From: Christensenella sp. UBA5399 | Lineage (GTDB): Bacteria > Bacillota > Clostridia > Christensenellales > Christensenellaceae | NCBI GenBank assembly: GCA_002407725.1 | Contig: DHOD01000141.1 | Coordinates: forward strand, 3,456 to 11,125 | Direction: 5' to 3' | Length of the DNA stretch: 7,670 bases | Part shown: positions 6,335-7,670 of the stretch, piece after piece | How the letters are laid out: each line of letters begins with the position of its first letter | Numbering within the stretch: the stretch's first letter is position 1 | Program-made: the position numbers and the translations under genes | The notes under the pieces: model-generated | What the model saw: only the letters and a program-made list of their open reading frames with translations | Database searches by the model: none | What the model was told of the DNA's origin: nothing

Positions 6335-7670
6335 CTATCTGTCCATTATACGCGCGACCAATCCTGTGTCAAGTTCCCCCGCGATCACGTCCGGGTCCGA
6401 AAGCAGCATCAGCTGGAAGTCCGCATTGGTGTCCACACCGTCCACCACCAGCTCCGTCAGCGCCGCGCGCATCTTGGCCATTGCCATCTCGCGCGTGGGC
6501 GCGTGGGCAATCAGTTTTCCGATCATTGAATCGTAGTTTGAGGGGATCTTGTAATCGGCGTACATCGCCGTGTCAAACCGTATGCCCGGCCCTCCGGGAA
6601 AGTGCAGCACACTCACCCTGCCCACCGAAGGCATAAAGTTGCGCGCAGGATCTTCCGCGTTGATACGGCATTCGATCGCATGACCGTTCAGCCGCACGTC
6701 CTTTTGCGCCATGCCCAGTTTCTGCCCGGCCGCCACGCGAATTTGCTGGCGCACAATGTCGATATCCGTCACCATTTCCGTCACGGGGTGTTCCACCTGC
6801 ACGCGCGCATTCAGTTCCATAAAATAATAACTGCCGTCATGGTCGAGCAGGAATTCGATCGTCCCCGCGTTTTTATACCCGCTGGCCTGTGCCGCGCGCA
6901 CTGCCGCCGCACCCATTTCGGCGCGCTGCTTGTCGTTGAGCGCCACACTGGGGGCCTCTTCCATCACCTTTTGGTTGCGCCGCTGCAACGAGCACTCCCG
7001 CTCAAACAGGTGGATGGCATTCCCAAAATTGTCGCAAATGATCTGCACCTCTATATGCCGCGCGTCGCTGATACATTTTTCCATATACAGCGTAACGTCG
7101 CCAAATGCGCCCATCGCCTCTTTGCCCGCCGCGTCAAACGCCGCCGCTATGTCCTCTTCCCGCTCCACTTTGCGTATGCCGCGCCCGCCGCCGCCGTGCG
7201 CCGCCTTGATCATCACGGGATAGCCCACTTTTTTGGCGATTTTTTTTGCGTCCTTAACATCTTTGAGCGCATCCATGGATCCGGGAATCACCGGCACGTT
7301 CGCCTCGTTCATAATCTTACGCGCCATCAGCTTATCGCCCATCTTCTCCATCGCATCCGCATCGGGGCCGATAAACGCGACATTGCTCTTCTGGCACATG
7401 CGCACAAACTTCGAATTCTCCGACAAGAACCCGTATCCCGGGTGGATCGCATCCACGCCCGTGATGCTCGCCGCCGATAATATATTGTACGGATTCAGGT
7501 AGCTTTCGCCCGGCGCGGGCGGGCCGATGCAGACAGCCTCGTCGGCAAGCTGTGTGTGCAACGCGTCGGCGTCCGCGGTCGAATACACGGCCACTGTCTC
7601 TATACCCATTTCACGGCAGGCGCGGATCACCCGTACGGCAATCTCGCCCCTGTTTGCAATCAATATCTTT
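6335..7670 (-). CDS. accC: biotin carboxylase subunit of acetyl-CoA carboxylase (5' end outside window)
   Basis: AccC carboxylates biotin on the carrier protein AccB using ATP and bicarbonate. The reading frame is open to the window edge: the codons before LIANRGEIAVR encode K-I, as in the usual start M-x-K-I-L-IANRGE. The true ATG is therefore a few codons beyond base 7670, and the TTG at 7663 is not the start. About 444 residues are visible against a usual 447-450. Numbered from that Leu, the biotin carboxylase N-domain has HPGYGFLSEN (74-83), the ATP-grasp glycine loop is KAAHGGGGRGIRK (153-165), ERECSLQRRNQKVMEEAP (221-238) follows, and the catalytic stretch MELNARVQVEHPVTE (282-296) carries the conserved Glu, Asn, Arg and Glu. 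ECRINAEDP (331-339) holds the conserved active-site Arg. There is no fused biotinyl domain, so this is a stand-alone subunit. It ends with TAG at 6337-6335. Confidence 0.97.
   Translation of the reverse strand, partial: KILIANRGEIAVRVIRACREMGIETVAVYSTADADALHTQLADEAVCIGPPAPGESYLNPYNILSAASITGVDAIHPGYGFLSENSKFVRMCQKSNVAFIGPDADAMEKMGDKLMARKIMNEANVPVIPGSMDALKDVKDAKKIAKKVGYPVMIKAAHGGGGRGIRKVEREEDIAAAFDAAGKEAMGAFGDVTLYMEKCISDARHIEVQIICDNFGNAIHLFERECSLQRRNQKVMEEAPSVALNDKQRAEMGAAAVRAAQASGYKNAGTIEFLLDHDGSYYFMELNARVQVEHPVTEMVTDIDIVRQQIRVAAGQKLGMAQKDVRLNGHAIECRINAEDPARNFMPSVGRVSVLHFPGGPGIRFDTAMYADYKIPSNYDSMIGKLIAHAPTREMAMAKMRAALTELVVDGVDTNADFQLMLLSDPDVIAGELDTGLVARIMDR

Noticed and set aside
6254..6346. 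8-bp inverted repeat ATGGACAG / CTGTCCAT flanking most of the accC-accD gap
   Set aside because: An 8-bp match at about 77 bases spacing has a fair chance of arising randomly in a region this size, and one arm is inside accC coding sequence.
6602..7480. Long plus-strand open frame of 292 codons opposite accC
   Set aside because: Antisense shadow of accC, very rich in His and Arg, no domain recognised.

Overview
All genes I can support lie on the minus strand, so the window reads right to left. It looks like a chromosomal segment of a Gram-positive anaerobe of the Bacillota, most likely Clostridia. The basis is the block accC, accD, accA, the short AccA that lacks a long N-terminal helix, the zinc-ribbon AccD, and strong GGAGG or GAGGGG ribosome binding sites. 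I cannot name a genus from the sequence.

Layout, in the direction of transcription: biotin carboxylase accC (7670 to 6335, its first few codons lie outside the window); a 192-base gap with short inverted repeats; the carboxyltransferase beta subunit accD (6142 to 5216); the alpha subunit accA (5223 to 4399, overlapping accD by 8 bases); peptide chain release factor 2, prfB (4402 to 3299, overlapping accA by 4 bases); a 61-base gap; a 1028-residue multi-spanning membrane protein resembling GT-C glycosyltransferases (3237 to 151); and the start of a DUF1349-like protein (154 to beyond base 1, overlapping the membrane gene by 4 bases).

AccC, AccD and AccA are three of the four parts of acetyl-CoA carboxylase, which makes malonyl-CoA for fatty acid synthesis. 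The biotin carrier accB is not in the window and is probably upstream. prfB is coupled to the end of this operon and has no programmed frameshift site, so it appears to lack the classical RF2 autoregulation. The membrane protein and the DUF1349-like gene form a second coupled pair with lower G+C than the acc block. They may be read through from prfB, because I see no terminator between them.

Most of the window is ordinary core metabolism. The least conventional part is the membrane protein. It joins a GT-C-like N-terminal half, a soluble domain, a second membrane domain and an acidic C-terminal tail that looks somewhat pilin-like. I see no RNA genes, CRISPR arrays, insertion sequences or clear mobile elements.
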